Source of the DNA: Mesostigma viride
Lineage: Eukaryota > Streptophyta > Mesostigmatophyceae > Mesostigmatales > Mesostigmataceae
DNA: 64,000 nucleotides
Assembly: GCA_009746045.1 (NCBI GenBank)
Contig: RPFO01000111.1
Coordinates: 599,301 to 663,300 of the forward strand
Direction: 5' to 3'
This document shows positions 32,534-43,423 of the stretch, one piece after another (position 1 is the first letter of the stretch; each line of letters opens with the position of its first letter). The translations under genes were made by a program, and so were the position numbers. The notes beneath the pieces were generated by a model. It was not told the origin of the DNA, ran no database searches, and was given only the letters and a program-made list of their open reading frames with translations.

Positions 32534-34270
32534 GTCCTTATTTTAGGACCAGTTTGAATTAAAAAATATATGTGCAAACATCAAATTTCGACCCTGGCAT
32601 TTTTACCACTGACAGATAACACACTTTTTGAATTTTTGACAAAAACCTGGGTTCAAATAATTACATTTAGTGCCTGAATGGACCCTGGCCCATGGCAGGC
32701 CTCAAACCGCGAATTTGGTCAAAATGAGAATTTAGGACCAATAGGACCAATTAGTGTCAACGCATGACCATGCTATCCACACGGTCCCTTGAGCATCTTA
32801 CAAGCGCTAGGGGACCCTACGAGGCCTTGGGATGGCGGGGCAGCGTATAACAAGGCCATACCCTGCTGTGGCTGCCTCTATATATACGCGTGCTTAACGG
32901 TGTCACAGATGGTGCAGGTAATGCAATATACGGTTGCATGGTTGCTGAGGTTGCCCGGCTTGAACATGGCCCACCCCTTGCGGTAAACTTTCTCTAAGCA
33001 TATGCCAAGCCTTCTTTGACATCACGGACATGCTGGCCACCACCCAGCGATGAAAAAACATTGCATTTGCATTGCAACTAACACATGAATGCAGCCAAAT
33101 CAAGTTACAGAACAACGTTGTGCTAACATGCAACGCTTTGTGAGTGAATTCAGGGTGCATGTAACACGTAAACCATACTGTATATACTGTCTGAGAACAC
33201 CCTGAACGACTGCAGGCCATAGGACCATGGTTTATAACTAACACATGAGTAAAACTGCTCTTACGCATGTGTGTTTTAGCTGCAGCGGACGACGAAGATA
33301 GAGACGTAAAAAATTGTATGACGTAAACCAACTATGTGTGACAGTTATGTGCACAGAGAGCGTCCCCTCTTTTTAGGCATAGCTGGCTGACTCAAAACAC
33401 CACGACAGCGTTGCCAGTTACACTCATGATCTAGGGCACCCCGGCACGTACCTGCTACTTACGTCGCCTCATTCCAGATGGTTGCAAAAAAGTCGCTGAA
33501 ATCCGCAGCGAGGTCAGCTTTCCGAGAGCTGAGCGCACCAAAGCTGGCCAACCGGTTCAAAAATGATATAAACCACGCTTGTGATGCGTTCTAGGTCCAA
33601 GAAATACCGAAAGTGAAGACCTATAAGGTGCGCTCGCTGCCCAGCCTGAACGTCCCTAAAACATGGTCGACAATGGAAATCGGGCAAGAATATCACGGCC
33701 CAGGCGCTCCCATGTCAAATACTCCGTTTCTAAACTCCAGACTATTATCAAAATCGTCCACAAAAATTTCCTGGCTTGATTCGCACCACCATTGCTAATA
33801 CACTAACATGTTTGTGCCAAAATCGACCCTCCGCGAGCAGGCGATCTGCGACCCATTTGTGTTGTGCCGCTGTGCTACAGCGCTACGCATAAAAACTTGC
33901 GCAGAAAATTTCACAGCCTTTAAGCATAACTAACGACCTTTCGTTTTTGCTACTGGGCGCCCAAAATGATAAACGCACGTGAAAACGCCGGCCACGATTG
34001 TCAGGTCGCCATATCCACCTCAGATCATTCCCGCACCCACTTTTTCGCTCCAAAATCGGTTATATTTTTGGTCGAGGTACCTACTTTCCCGCCATTATAC
34101 CCGGTACCCGGGTACGGAATCCGGGTACCATGTGCCGGTACCACGGGTCGGGTACATCATGCCGGGTACGGTCCACATGGGGTACGGTCCATATAGTGAC
34201 ACCCCCCCCCCCGGTACCTCGGTTATAGTAAATTGGTCCTTAATTTAGGACTTTGTCCTAAATTAAGGAC
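32534..34270. mobile_element. Non-autonomous TIR element inserted in a minisatellite
   Basis: Starts GTCCTTATTTTAGGACCAG and ends with the complement of GTCCTTAATTTAGGACAAA (16 of 19 match). The same 44-bp minisatellite lies on both sides, showing that the 1.74-kb block interrupts it. No transposase ORF. Contains a GGTACC-rich segment near 34075-34215. Confidence 0.6.
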
Positions 34271-34704
34271 CGTGGTATGGCTAACAACAGTAACCATCAC
34301 TAGCTAGCAGTGTAGCTATAGGGTATTCATAGTAACCATCACTAGCTAGGGGTGCAGCCCGGCGGTTATTCACAACATTTCATTCCTTCAGTTTTCCTTA
34401 GGCAGAAAAAAAGCTCCAACACGAATTACTAGCCAATTCTACTGTGGCACACCAGGCTGGCTACATGTAGTGCACGTACACCTGCTCTGCTCGCTCACGG
34501 CAGGTGCGCATGGAAGCGCGTGCCATGCTGTCGAAACACTGTCTGTCCCCTGCCCACTTGCCAGCCACAAAGAGAAGGAAGCTGCCATGCTGCGATACGT
34601 GAATCTTGGTGGGCGCTTGCCCGCTTGCCATAGAATGCTTCCTGACCATGGTTCCACATGAAGTCTGTCACAGAGCGCAGGCCTGGCACCCAGATATTGC
34701 TTGC

Positions 34705-34722
34705 CGCCCACACAAAACGCCG
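34705..34722 (-). repeat. Copy of the exon 6 3' end in intron 6
   Basis: GCTTGCCGCCCACACA at about 34700-34713 echoes the exon 6 end ACATACCGCCCACACA (34730-34745), immediately downstream in transcription. Confidence 0.55.
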
Positions 34723-34735
34723 AAGTATGACATAC

Positions 34736-34866
34736 CGCCCACACATAGTGGAAGTACAGCGGCCCGTCGTCAAAGCGCCGCACGTCGGCGGCGACCAGGT
34801 TAACGCACTGGCCTGACGTGGTGTTGGCAAGGCCCGCCGTGCTCAAGCGCAGCAGCTTGCGATGGG
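34736..34866 (-). CDS. ABCC exon 6
   Basis: Acceptor ATGCCAG, donor GTATGT. With exon 5 it reads MTK-AHRKLLRLS, then GQCVNLVAADVRRFDD and FHYVWA, the classic ABCC coupling region after the 'YrKaLrLS' motif. Confidence 0.85.
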
Positions 34867-35401
34867 CTGGCATGCGAATGTGGGGCGGCAGCAAGGGTAT
34901 GTGTAATCATAAGAAGATGCAATCAAAAGCCATGCCCGATAGGGTGCGCATGTAGGCGATTCGGAGCCGCATGAAATCACTCTACTGTGAAAGTTATCTC
35001 ATGCCAGAAAGGAGGATATTCCTTGTGGAAACACACGACATATAACATGACATACACCAATGATAATGATATACTATATACTGACGCAGAACGAGCTGAT
35101 CTAAATGGCAGCATTAGGAAGCTCCTAGGTACATAACGTCCGCATTGAGGGCCCCGGCCAGTTTGGGCGCGCGACCAGGCCATATGGCAGCGAGCCTGGC
35201 CAGAACCATGCATGGTTGTAAACGTCATTCTAACCGGAATCATGCAGTGAACCACATTGGCCCGAGACGCTGGGGCATGTATTCTGCTCTACACCTGGAG
35301 GAAGTCTCTCTGTACGCGGGACTGAGGTGCTTTGCTTTGGGACTGAGGCGCGGACTTGGGCAGCCTCTCCCTCGGCAGCCGACTCCGGTAGCTGCCCGGC
35401 T

Positions 35402-35642
35402 CCAGCCGGTCTGTTCCATAGCCCAGCCCAGCCCAGCCCAGCCCAGCCCAGCCCAGCCCAGCCCAGCCCAGCCCAGCCCAGCCCAGCCCAGCCCAGCCCA
35501 GCCCAGCCCAGCCCAGCCCAGCCCAGCCCAGCCCAGCCCAGCCCAGCCCAGCCCAGCCCAGCCCAGCCCAGCCCAGCCCAGCCCAGCCCAGCCCAGCCCA
35601 GCCCAGCCCAGCCCAGCCCAGCCCAGCCCAGCCCAGCCCAGC
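35402..35642. repeat. (GCCCA)n pentanucleotide array, 48 copies
   Basis: Perfect 5-bp repeat over 240 bp. It is open in all six frames because the unit contains no stop, so the ORFs over it are not genes. Confidence 0.97.
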
Positions 35643-35904
35643 ATGGCGGCGTGCACAAACGCTGGCTAGACACATTCATGGCACACTACCATCACTTCAA
35701 GCCACAAATGATAACAGAAATATGACAGACCGCGCCCGACCCTATGTGCCTCTTTGACTTGGACACGTCTATCTATGCACATCAGCATGCGTCCCTTGGA
35801 AACTGCCTTTTACAGTGGAGGCACTCCGAAGCTTCATCCCCGCGGTGCTGGCTGTTGTAGCAGCTCTTCGTGACATAGCACCAACTGGTATAACGTCTTG
35901 TTGG

Positions 35905-36042
35905 ATATTCAACTGCACCTTATGGGAATAGCAAACCATTACCCCAAAAAATATTCAACTGCACCTTATGGGAATAGCAAACCATTACCCCAAAAAATAT
36001 TCAACTGCACCTTATGGGAATAGCAAACCTTTACCCCAAAAA
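35905..36042. repeat. 46-bp tandem repeat, three copies
   Basis: ATATTCAACTGCACCTTATG begins at 35905, 35951 and 35997. Confidence 0.95.
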
Positions 36043-36069
36043 AGACGGGGGGGAAAGTCTTCAGAAAGC

Positions 36070-36090
36070 AAGTCTGTGCTTACCTGTACT
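36070..36090 (-). repeat. Copy of the exon 5 donor in intron 5
   Basis: TGTGCTTACCTGT at about 36075-36087 repeats TGTGCTTACCTTT at the genuine exon 5 donor (36114-36126). Confidence 0.5.
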
Positions 36091-36122
36091 CAGTCGTGGA
36101 TGGCCCAGTTGCCTGTGCTTAC

Positions 36123-36202
36123 CTTTGGTCATGCAGGCCACTCGCATGCGCATGCCGATCATGCTGCCCCTACACTGGAAGTTGTGTTGTATGGCCGCGA
36201 GA
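36123..36202 (-). CDS. ABCC exon 5
   Basis: Contains AAIQHNF and GMRMRVACMTK, the ABCC 'QH.F...G.R.R' signature. Donor GTAAGC is clear. The acceptor (after CGAAG) was chosen because it restores the phase left by exon 4, so the left boundary is less certain. Confidence 0.7.
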
Positions 36203-36654
36203 CTTCGCACGTATGCCAGCAACCAGTACATATCGACGAGCGAGAGAGGCACAGAAACACATGCATGACAGTCAAGTGCATCAGGGTCGAGCCGTGACGA
36301 AAAGACGAGCAAATGGATTCACAATCACACTCGATCCATACTTACAGGATTATATTATAAAAAGAAAGCTCGGTTGGCATCACAATGCATCCAAATACGA
36401 TTCAACCGCATTATGACTGTCAACATCTCCTGCGTCTCACAACGCCATCATTTGAAGACAACCAGCTGGCAGCTTGTTGGTATAGCACGGTTGATAAGAG
36501 GAGAAGGGAAAAGTGAGCGATGAGAAACTTATCCACATAAAGGTCCGAATAGGGGTAGACGGGCCACGGCCCTGGTAGTGCTTGGTTTGGCTGAAAAAGA
36601 GGAAACCAAAAGCAACAAGGCAACGCATCCCTAGTTACCTTCGATAGATGATAC

Positions 36655-36920
36655 TCAAGCCCCTACATCCTACAGCCATACATATCCCTACGTCCTACAG
36701 CTATAGAAATCCCTATGTACCTCCCATAGCTATAAAAGTCCCTACAACCAAAACATAGCTATACCAGTCCCTACATCCTACAGCTATACACGTCCCAATA
36801 CCCAATTTAGCTAGGCACATCCCTATATCCTGTAGCTAATAATAGACATCCTAGAGCTACACACGTAGGTATAGCTATCAAGGAGACAACCAGCGTAGTT
36901 ATAGCTATGTCTCTAGCTCC
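36655..36920. repeat. Degenerate about 35-45 bp minisatellite
   Basis: Repeated CCCTACATCCTACAGCTATA with variable spacing, at least six recognisable units in an ABCC intron. Confidence 0.75.
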
Positions 36921-37584
36921 AATACATCTCCAGAAACTATTGCCAGCAATACAAGTAGGCAGCTCCTCGCGCCTTCAGCAGGCATGCATGTCCAGAAGCA
37001 CATGAAGAAGTACTACATACAACAAGCAAATGGGTGAATGCCGACGGACCATCCCTTATGCCACGGGATGCAACTATCACGCTGCCAGTGCGATCGATGC
37101 CTTTCCCCTCTCCCCCTCCCTCTGTGTATCTTAGTCTTTTTCGTCTCTACCAGCTCCACCTACAAGGACGCCTCCGTACAGTAAGCAGCGTCTCTCCTTA
37201 CAGGCCCACAACTCATACCCGGCCATTTTACTTTTCTTCCTAACTAGCCATCTATCCAGCCCTCTTCATGCTTCTTTCCTCTGCTTCAACTTGTGCTCCC
37301 CTGGCCGATTCTCGTAACTACAATCTACCCCTAATGTTAGCTCAGACTTTCCAATTCATCCTCCGATCCTTTGCTTGTTGTGCCAGCTGGCACATACGTG
37401 GCATTGTTATTGACCTCCTGCCTCTCCTTGCGCTTCCCTGCATGGCTTATTCTAGTCGGTCTGATACCCGGCCCGTAAGATTAGAGCTCTGCGATCAAAA
37501 GACCCTGTCCTATGCTTGCTATTATAATTGCTGATACATCCAGACTGTACTTCGTAGTATCATTTCCACTCTGATGACAAATCC

Positions 37585-39019
37585 AGTTAAGTAATGCAAT
37601 ACGCATTACTTTTGCATACTTGCAAGTATGCAAAAGTAATGCGTATTGCATTACTTAACTAAAATTGGGCCGCGTGGGGAAATCCAGCGTTCCGCACACA
37701 CCGCTCGTTACCGAGGTGACTCGATTAATTACGACTCGGCTATTCCCAGCCTCGCGCCGTAATTCCTATTTCGACTTGGCCTACCCGGCCTCCGCCAAAC
37801 ATAGAAATCCACAAATATTTCGACTCGGCCTCCCAGGCCTACCCGCCGCAAATATTTCCGTGCCTCCGAGAGGATTCGAACCCGGTACCCCAGGAGCGAA
37901 CGCCAATCTTAGTTAAGTAATGCAATACGCATTACTTTTGCATACTTGTACAAGTATGCAAACATACTTGTACAAGTATGCAAAAGTAATGCGTATTGCA
38001 TTACTTAACTAAGATTGGCGTTCGCTCCTGGGGTACCGGGTTCGAATCCTCTCGGAGGCACGGAAATATTTGCGGCGGGTAGGCCTGGGAGGCCGAGTCG
38101 AAATATTTGTGGATTTCTATGTTTGGCGGAGGCCGGGTAGGCCAAGTCGAAATAGGAATTACGGCGCGAGGCTGGGAATAGCCGAGTCGTAATTAATCGA
38201 GTCACCTCGGTAACGAGCGGTGTGTGCGGAACGCTGGATTTCCCCACGCGGCCCAATTTTAGTTAAGTAATGCAATACGCATTACTTTTGCATACTTGCA
38301 AGTATGCAAAAGTAATGCGTATTGCATTACTTAACTAGTTAAGTAATGCAATACGCATTACTTTTGCATACTTGCAAGTATGCAAAAGTAATGCGTATTG
38401 CATTACTTAACTAAGATTGGCGTTCGCTCCTGGGGTACCGGGTTCGAATCCTCTCGGAGGCACGGAAATATTTGCGGCGGGTAGGCCTGGGAGGCCGAGT
38501 CGAAATATTTGTGGATTTCTATGTTTGGCGGAGGCCGGGTAGGCCAAGTCGAAATAGGAATTACGGCGCGAGGCTGGGAATAGCCGAGTCGTAATTAATC
38601 GAGTCACCTCGGTAACGAGCGGTGTGTGCGGAACGCTGGATTTCCCCACGCGGCCCAATTTTAGTTAAGTAATGCAATACGCATTACTTAACTAAGATTG
38701 GCGTTCGCTCCTGGGGTACCGGGTTCGAATCCTCTCGGAGGCACGGAAATATTTGCGGCGGGTAGGCCTGGGAGGCCGAGTCGAAATATTTGTGGATTTC
38801 TATGTTTGGCGGAGGCCGGGTAGGCCAAGTCGAAATAGGAATTACGGCGCGAGGCTGGGAATAGCCGAGTCGTAATTAATCGAGTCACCTCGGTAACGAG
38901 CGGTGTGTGCGGAACGCTGGATTTCCCCACGCGGCCCAATTTTAGTTAAGTAATGCAATACGCATTACTTTTGCATACTTGCAAGTATGCAAAAGTAATG
39001 CGTATTGCATTACTTAACT
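37585..39019. mobile_element. Composite palindromic element with four core units and 5-bp target duplication
   Basis: Starts AGTTAAGTAATGCAATACGC and ends with its reverse complement. It is flanked by AATCC on both sides (37580-37584, 39020-39024). Inside are four about 252-bp core units: one plus (37665-37916) and three minus (38005-38256, 38407-38658, 38688-38939). Short perfect palindromes made of the terminal sequence separate them. Core units carry GGGTTCGAATCC, a pol III B-box match. The identical 83-residue ORF in each unit starts at TTG and is not a gene. Confidence 0.85.
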
Positions 39020-39225
39020 AATCCTGTATATACAGGGCCGGCGAGAGACTGGCAGCTTACCAACGTGGTGGCTGTTAACCAGGATGGCCGCTAATGGCTG
39101 TTCACCGGTGTAGGTGTGCCAGCACAACGGCAAAAGGCAAGAGGGAGCGAGGAAACCTGATCATTTACACATCCAAGCTAGGCAATCAACCGACGAATAT
39201 CCAACGACTCATCTGGGCGGCAACG

Positions 39226-39246
39226 TACGTAAGTGCACCGCCCACC
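39226..39246 (-). repeat. Copy of the exon 4 3' end in intron 4
   Basis: CCCACCAGAGCGTGCTGAAGCC near 39239 matches CCCACCAGAGTGCGCTGAAG (donor plus exon 4 end, 41917-41936) with two changes. The degenerate GCACATA-rich stretch up to 39395 continues the intron sequence next to the real donor. The retroelement copy at 39.4-41.9 kb later separated the two. Confidence 0.75.
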
Positions 39247-39395
39247 AGAGCGTGCTGAAGCCAAGTACGAATAAGCACATAGTACATGTACATGTACAAG
39301 CACATAGGAGCGCGTAGAAGCTCATTGAAGCACACGTAAGAACATATGAGCGAATATGAGCACATATAAGAACATATCAGCACATATATACACAT

Positions 39396-41872
39396 GGCGT
39401 ATACCTACCGGGCCGTCGGGCTGGCGCTACGAGCACTTGGAGGTCCTGGTGGGGCATGGGGGCGAGGACATTCTCTTTGACACCCTCATTGACCTGGCGG
39501 CTGGTCGCGTTCCTCCCGCTGCGCGCGAGTGGTTAGCGGGCGCTCGCCTCCTCGCTCTGCTCAAGGGTGTCTTGCCCCCCCCCGAGGGCAAGGTGCGCCC
39601 GATCGCCTGCGGTGAGGTGCTCCGCAAGCTCGTGGGCAAAGTGATCTGCCGCCAAAAGGCGCCCGAGCTCCGTGCCTTTTTCTGCCCGCCCCTCGCAGCG
39701 GGTGAGACCTCGGTGGCGGCCCAGCTGGGGGTGACGACTCCAGGCGGGGCGGATATCCTCATCCATTCGGTGCAGGCCTACCTCGAGGCCCACCCCACCC
39801 ACGCTGTCGTCAAGGTCGACTGCCACAACGCGTTCAACAGTCTGTCCCGCGCCAGCATGTTTGCGGCCGTCATGGAGTCCTTCGAGGACTTGTACGCTTG
39901 GACAGCCGTGTGCTACGGCCAGCCCGGCCAACTGGTTCACATCATGGAGGACGGCACTCGCGGCGGCCTGCTGTCGCGGTCGGGCACCCAGCAAGGGGAC
40001 CCCCTGGGACCCCTGTACTTTGCCGCCCCCCTCCAGGGTTGCCTCCAAGCGGTCCATGCTGCCCACCCGGCGGTCGCTATTCAGGCCTACTTGGATGATA
40101 TCTACCTGCTGGGCCCTGTGCCGGACACCACCGCGGCTCTGCTGGCACTGCAGACCGCGGTGGCCGACATCAACCTCCAGTTGACCCTTGCCAAGTGCGC
40201 GGTGTACTCGCCCCAAGGTGATTGCTCCGGCTTTCCGCCCCAGCTCTTGGGCCGGGACGAGCGCCTCCATGGGTTGGATGTCCTCGGCGTTCCGGTTGGC
40301 GACCCCGCGTTTGTCATCGATGCTCTGCGGGCCGCCCTCGAGGCACGCACTGAGGTACTGCCCTTGATTGCGCGCCTTCATGATTCGCAGACCAAGGGTC
40401 TGCTTCTGTGGTTTTGCGCTCACCCTCGCGTCGTTCACTGGCTCCGGGGCGCTCTTCCGTCTCAGGTCCGGCTGGCCGCCGAGGGCCACGACGAACGCAT
40501 CCAGTCGGCCTTGGCGCAGCTGGTCCCGGGCCCCGACCTCCCGCCACATGCTATTCGCATTGCCTCCCTGCCTGCACGGATGGGTGGCTGCGGTCTGACT
40601 CGTGCCGCCCGGCTGGCCCCAGCAGCCTTTTTGGGCTCCGTCGCTCAGTCGTGGGCGGAAAGCTGCCGGCTCCTGCCCCTTTTGGCAACGGCAGCGCCTG
40701 ACCTCCTGGACCCCAGCAGCCCTTTGCCCTTCGTCACCGCCATCCAGGAGGCCTATGCTGAGATCCAGCAGGCCTGTTCTCCCGTCCGTGCCGCTCAGGC
40801 GGTACAGCGCCACCTCCCTCGCGGCACTCCCTCGGTCGCCTCCGTTCAATCTCCCGCCGCATTCCCTGCTCGCGTCATCGATAAACACCAGAAAACCTAC
40901 GCGGGTATTCTGCACACGGCTGATTGGATTGCTCTTTTCGCGGACCTCAACGCCCAGGGACGTGCGTGGCTGTTCTCGCTTTCCTTGCGGAGTGTGGGCT
41001 CGGCGTACCTTCGTGCTCTTCCCATGGCCCCCCCATTCGCCTTGGCTCCCAGCCACTACTCGGTGGCGCTCCGGCACCAGCTATTTGCCCCGCAGCCTCT
41101 TGTTCCGGCCGGGCGGCCTTGTGGTAGCTGTGGGCAGCCGCTGGATCCCACGGGGACTCACTACCTTGCCTGCATGGGGGGCCAACAGAATCAGAATTGG
41201 TATTTGTATTTGCACACTGTCCTCCTGACGGTGGTGCTCGCCATGATTCGGTCGGTTTTCCCCCACGCGAACATCCGGTCCGAGGATGCGGATGGCGCTG
41301 CCTTCTATTCCCCCAACCACCGGCCTGACATCGTGGTGCTGGACTTTGAGGGGGTGGCCGGCATCTGCTTATTGACGTTTCGGTGGCGCGGCCCTTGGCT
41401 CTTAGCCACGTGGCTGGGGCCTCCCTCACGGCAGGTTACACGGCGGACCGGGCGGAGCGGGCCAAGCTCCTGGCCTACGGCGACGTCGGGCACCATCGTG
41501 TGGTGCCCTTTGTCCTGGAGGAGTTTGGGGCCATGGGGCCCCTGACCTCCGCCTTCTTCAAGGAGTGTTGCCGGCTCCGGGAGGACCGGCTGGACCTGGA
41601 GGGCCAGCGGGCCCCATGGTCGGCGCGGACCTGGACGTCATATTGGCGTCAGCGCTTGTCGGTGGCGCTGACTCGGGCCATGGCGGACATCATGCTCCGC
41701 CGTACGCGGGCTGATTTTGCGGTGCAGCAGGGCTATTAGGTTCCTCCCGTTAGGCGTTTCCATTGGTCTTATCGTAGTATAGAGCTTTGACATGGCTCTG
41801 TATATAGGTTTATAGCTGGGCGTTTGCTTTGGTTTGAGTGATTTCACTCTGCTGTAAGTAATTATATTTTTA
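39396..41872 (+). mobile_element. 5'-truncated family 1 retroelement (copy C) with 14-bp target duplication
   Basis: Flanked by ACATATATACACAT at 39382-39395 and 41873-41886. The copy begins within the RT, shortly before GPSGWRYEHLEVL, after about a dozen unmatched bases. It runs to the 3' UTR ending TAATTATATTTTTA. 5' truncation and a target duplication are hallmarks of target-primed reverse transcription. Confidence 0.92.
39404..41545 (+). CDS. Copy C: reverse transcriptase plus part of endonuclease
   Basis: RT is open through YLDDIYLLGP and into the endonuclease RPDIVVLDFEG. One G is missing at about 41349 (five instead of six in the run), which shifts the frame just before the conserved LLIDVSV. 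The lost frame resumes from about 41383 to 41739. The RT lacks the frame lesions of copy A. Confidence 0.85.
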   Translation, partial: PTGPSGWRYEHLEVLVGHGGEDILFDTLIDLAAGRVPPAAREWLAGARLLALLKGVLPPPEGKVRPIACGEVLRKLVGKVICRQKAPELRAFFCPPLAAGETSVAAQLGVTTPGGADILIHSVQAYLEAHPTHAVVKVDCHNAFNSLSRASMFAAVMESFEDLYAWTAVCYGQPGQLVHIMEDGTRGGLLSRSGTQQGDPLGPLYFAAPLQGCLQAVHAAHPAVAIQAYLDDIYLLGPVPDTTAALLALQTAVADINLQLTLAKCAVYSPQGDCSGFPPQLLGRDERLHGLDVLGVPVGDPAFVIDALRAALEARTEVLPLIARLHDSQTKGLLLWFCAHPRVVHWLRGALPSQVRLAAEGHDERIQSALAQLVPGPDLPPHAIRIASLPARMGGCGLTRAARLAPAAFLGSVAQSWAESCRLLPLLATAAPDLLDPSSPLPFVTAIQEAYAEIQQACSPVRAAQAVQRHLPRGTPSVASVQSPAAFPARVIDKHQKTYAGILHTADWIALFADLNAQGRAWLFSLSLRSVGSAYLRALPMAPPFALAPSHYSVALRHQLFAPQPLVPAGRPCGSCGQPLDPTGTHYLACMGGQQNQNWYLYLHTVLLTVVLAMIRSVFPHANIRSEDADGAAFYSPNHRPDIVVLDFEGVAGICLLTFRWRGPWLLATWLGPPSRQVTRRTGRSGPSSWPTATSGTIVWCPLSWRSLGPWGP

Positions 41873-41921
41873 ACATATATACACATATAAGCACGAATAA
41901 GCACATACATAGACAACCCAC

Positions 41922-42004
41922 CAGAGTGCGCTGAAGCCTAGCAGCACCGCGAATACGTAGCCCTTCCACTTATCGACATCCTGCGCTTCGTTGACGGTCT
42001 CGAT
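41922..42004 (-). CDS. ABCC exon 4
   Basis: 83 bp, acceptor ATGCCCAG, donor GTGGGT, ending in phase 2. Encodes KWKGYVFAVLLGFSALW, matching the 'GY..A..L' helix of TMD1. The 39.4-41.9 kb retroelement sits in the following intron. Confidence 0.75.
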
Positions 42005-42299
42005 CTGGGCATACGCAACGGCAAGCATATACACTCGCGGCCACAAGCATACATACGTGCAGACAATGCAGATAACATGCAGGCATGCAGTCAGGTACAG
42101 AGTCATGCATGCATGCAGGCAGGTAGGCATGACGCAGGCAAGCAGGCAAGCCTGCGGGCACTCATGGAAGCATCGCACCATAATCCTGACAGCGCCAGGC
42201 CTTGTACAGAGATAGCTCAATCTCAAGTGTCTCAGCGCATGCCACTACTCACTCAACGCTTCACGTAGTACTCACTCAACGTAGTCAATGACAGCCTGG

Positions 42300-43113
42300 C
42301 CGGCGATTAATACAGGCCATCCCGGCACTGACACTTGCCACACACATCGGGCATTGAAAGCAAGCAGCGAGAGAAACAGGAGGAAAAAAAAAAAAAAAAA
42401 GGACGGGGGAAAATGGCATGCGACCAAATACCTGCACCATGAACAACGGCGGGCCGGCACGATTAACGCAGTCGATCTTGCAGAGAGTGTCAAAGGAAAC
42501 CAGGAGAGTGACTGGAGGCCAAGTCCCATTGAAAGCATCAGGTTGCATGCATGCGTGCATGTGGTATGGGAGCAGGCCGCGCAGACAGATATTACGACCG
42601 CACTTGGCATCCAGCTGCAAACATGAGTGAGCGAGAACGGCTTTGTGTGTTTACATGCGTGCTTATTTGTCTGCCTGCGTGGAAACATGCGTTTGAACAG
42701 GTCAACATTAGGGCTTTTTGTCCGTCTAGTTCTTTCACGCATTTCGAGCGACCTCAATACAAGCATCGCAGATATAATAGTATAATGATAATCAAAGGGG
42801 CGGCACATACAGATACATACACGCTCGTGCCCACTGTAAATGCCTTCTGTACCAGACGCCAGTAGGCATGTCCCTGATGGGTGGATTAATCCACCTGCTT
42901 GGCAGACTATCCAAGCAACAGTTCACTATACCGGTCACACTAAGTAGTATAGTACGGCCGTAGGTGTGCGCCTGCCAAGCACGCGCAAACACAGGTGCCA
43001 GCCAACAGCTCAAGCAACAGAGTAAATCGTTCAGATAAGGGGCAAGTTTATACATCAATTAAGCAAGACTGAATATAATTTAAAAGGCATTTTTTAAGAA
43101 CAACTGAACGCAC
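42300..43113. other. ABCC intron 3
   Basis: No exon motif seen. A poly-A tract lies near 42384. Confidence 0.4.
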
Positions 43114-43290
43114 CAGCTTGCGCAGCAGGATGGCCTGCGAAACCCGGATGACGCTCACCACCAGCAGGCACAGCCCCGTGGCAAGGAAGCCACACCACTG
43201 CATGTGCAGCAGTACGGATACCAGGGAGTAGCGCGGGTGCGGATGCTTGGCAGTGCCGGCCGCCACTTGGCGTTTGTGCTCCGCACGGCA
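43114..43290 (-). CDS. ABCC exon 3 (first membrane segment)
   Basis: Acceptor TGCCGCAG, 59 codons in phase 0, donor GTGCGT. The hydrophobic helix FLATGLCLLVVSVIRVSQ is followed by AILLRKL, as at the start of ABCC TMD1. Confidence 0.8.
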
Positions 43291-43423
43291 CTGCGGCAGG
43301 GGGCCAAGGACAGGGGTGCAAGGTCAGGGCAATAATGGCGTAGAGACGCTAACTGGGATCCAGACTCTGGAGGCACAAGAATATAGACTTCATCCACTCA
43401 TCTCACGAGCCTTTTGGATCTCG

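Noticed and set aside
35145-35725. Pro-Ala-Gln-rich or Gly-Trp-Ala-rich proteins
   Set aside because: Translation of the (GCCCA)n array, open in all frames.
37665-38939. Identical 83-residue ORF repeated in each core unit
   Set aside because: Starts at TTG, lies within a palindromic non-coding element and repeats with it. No domain.
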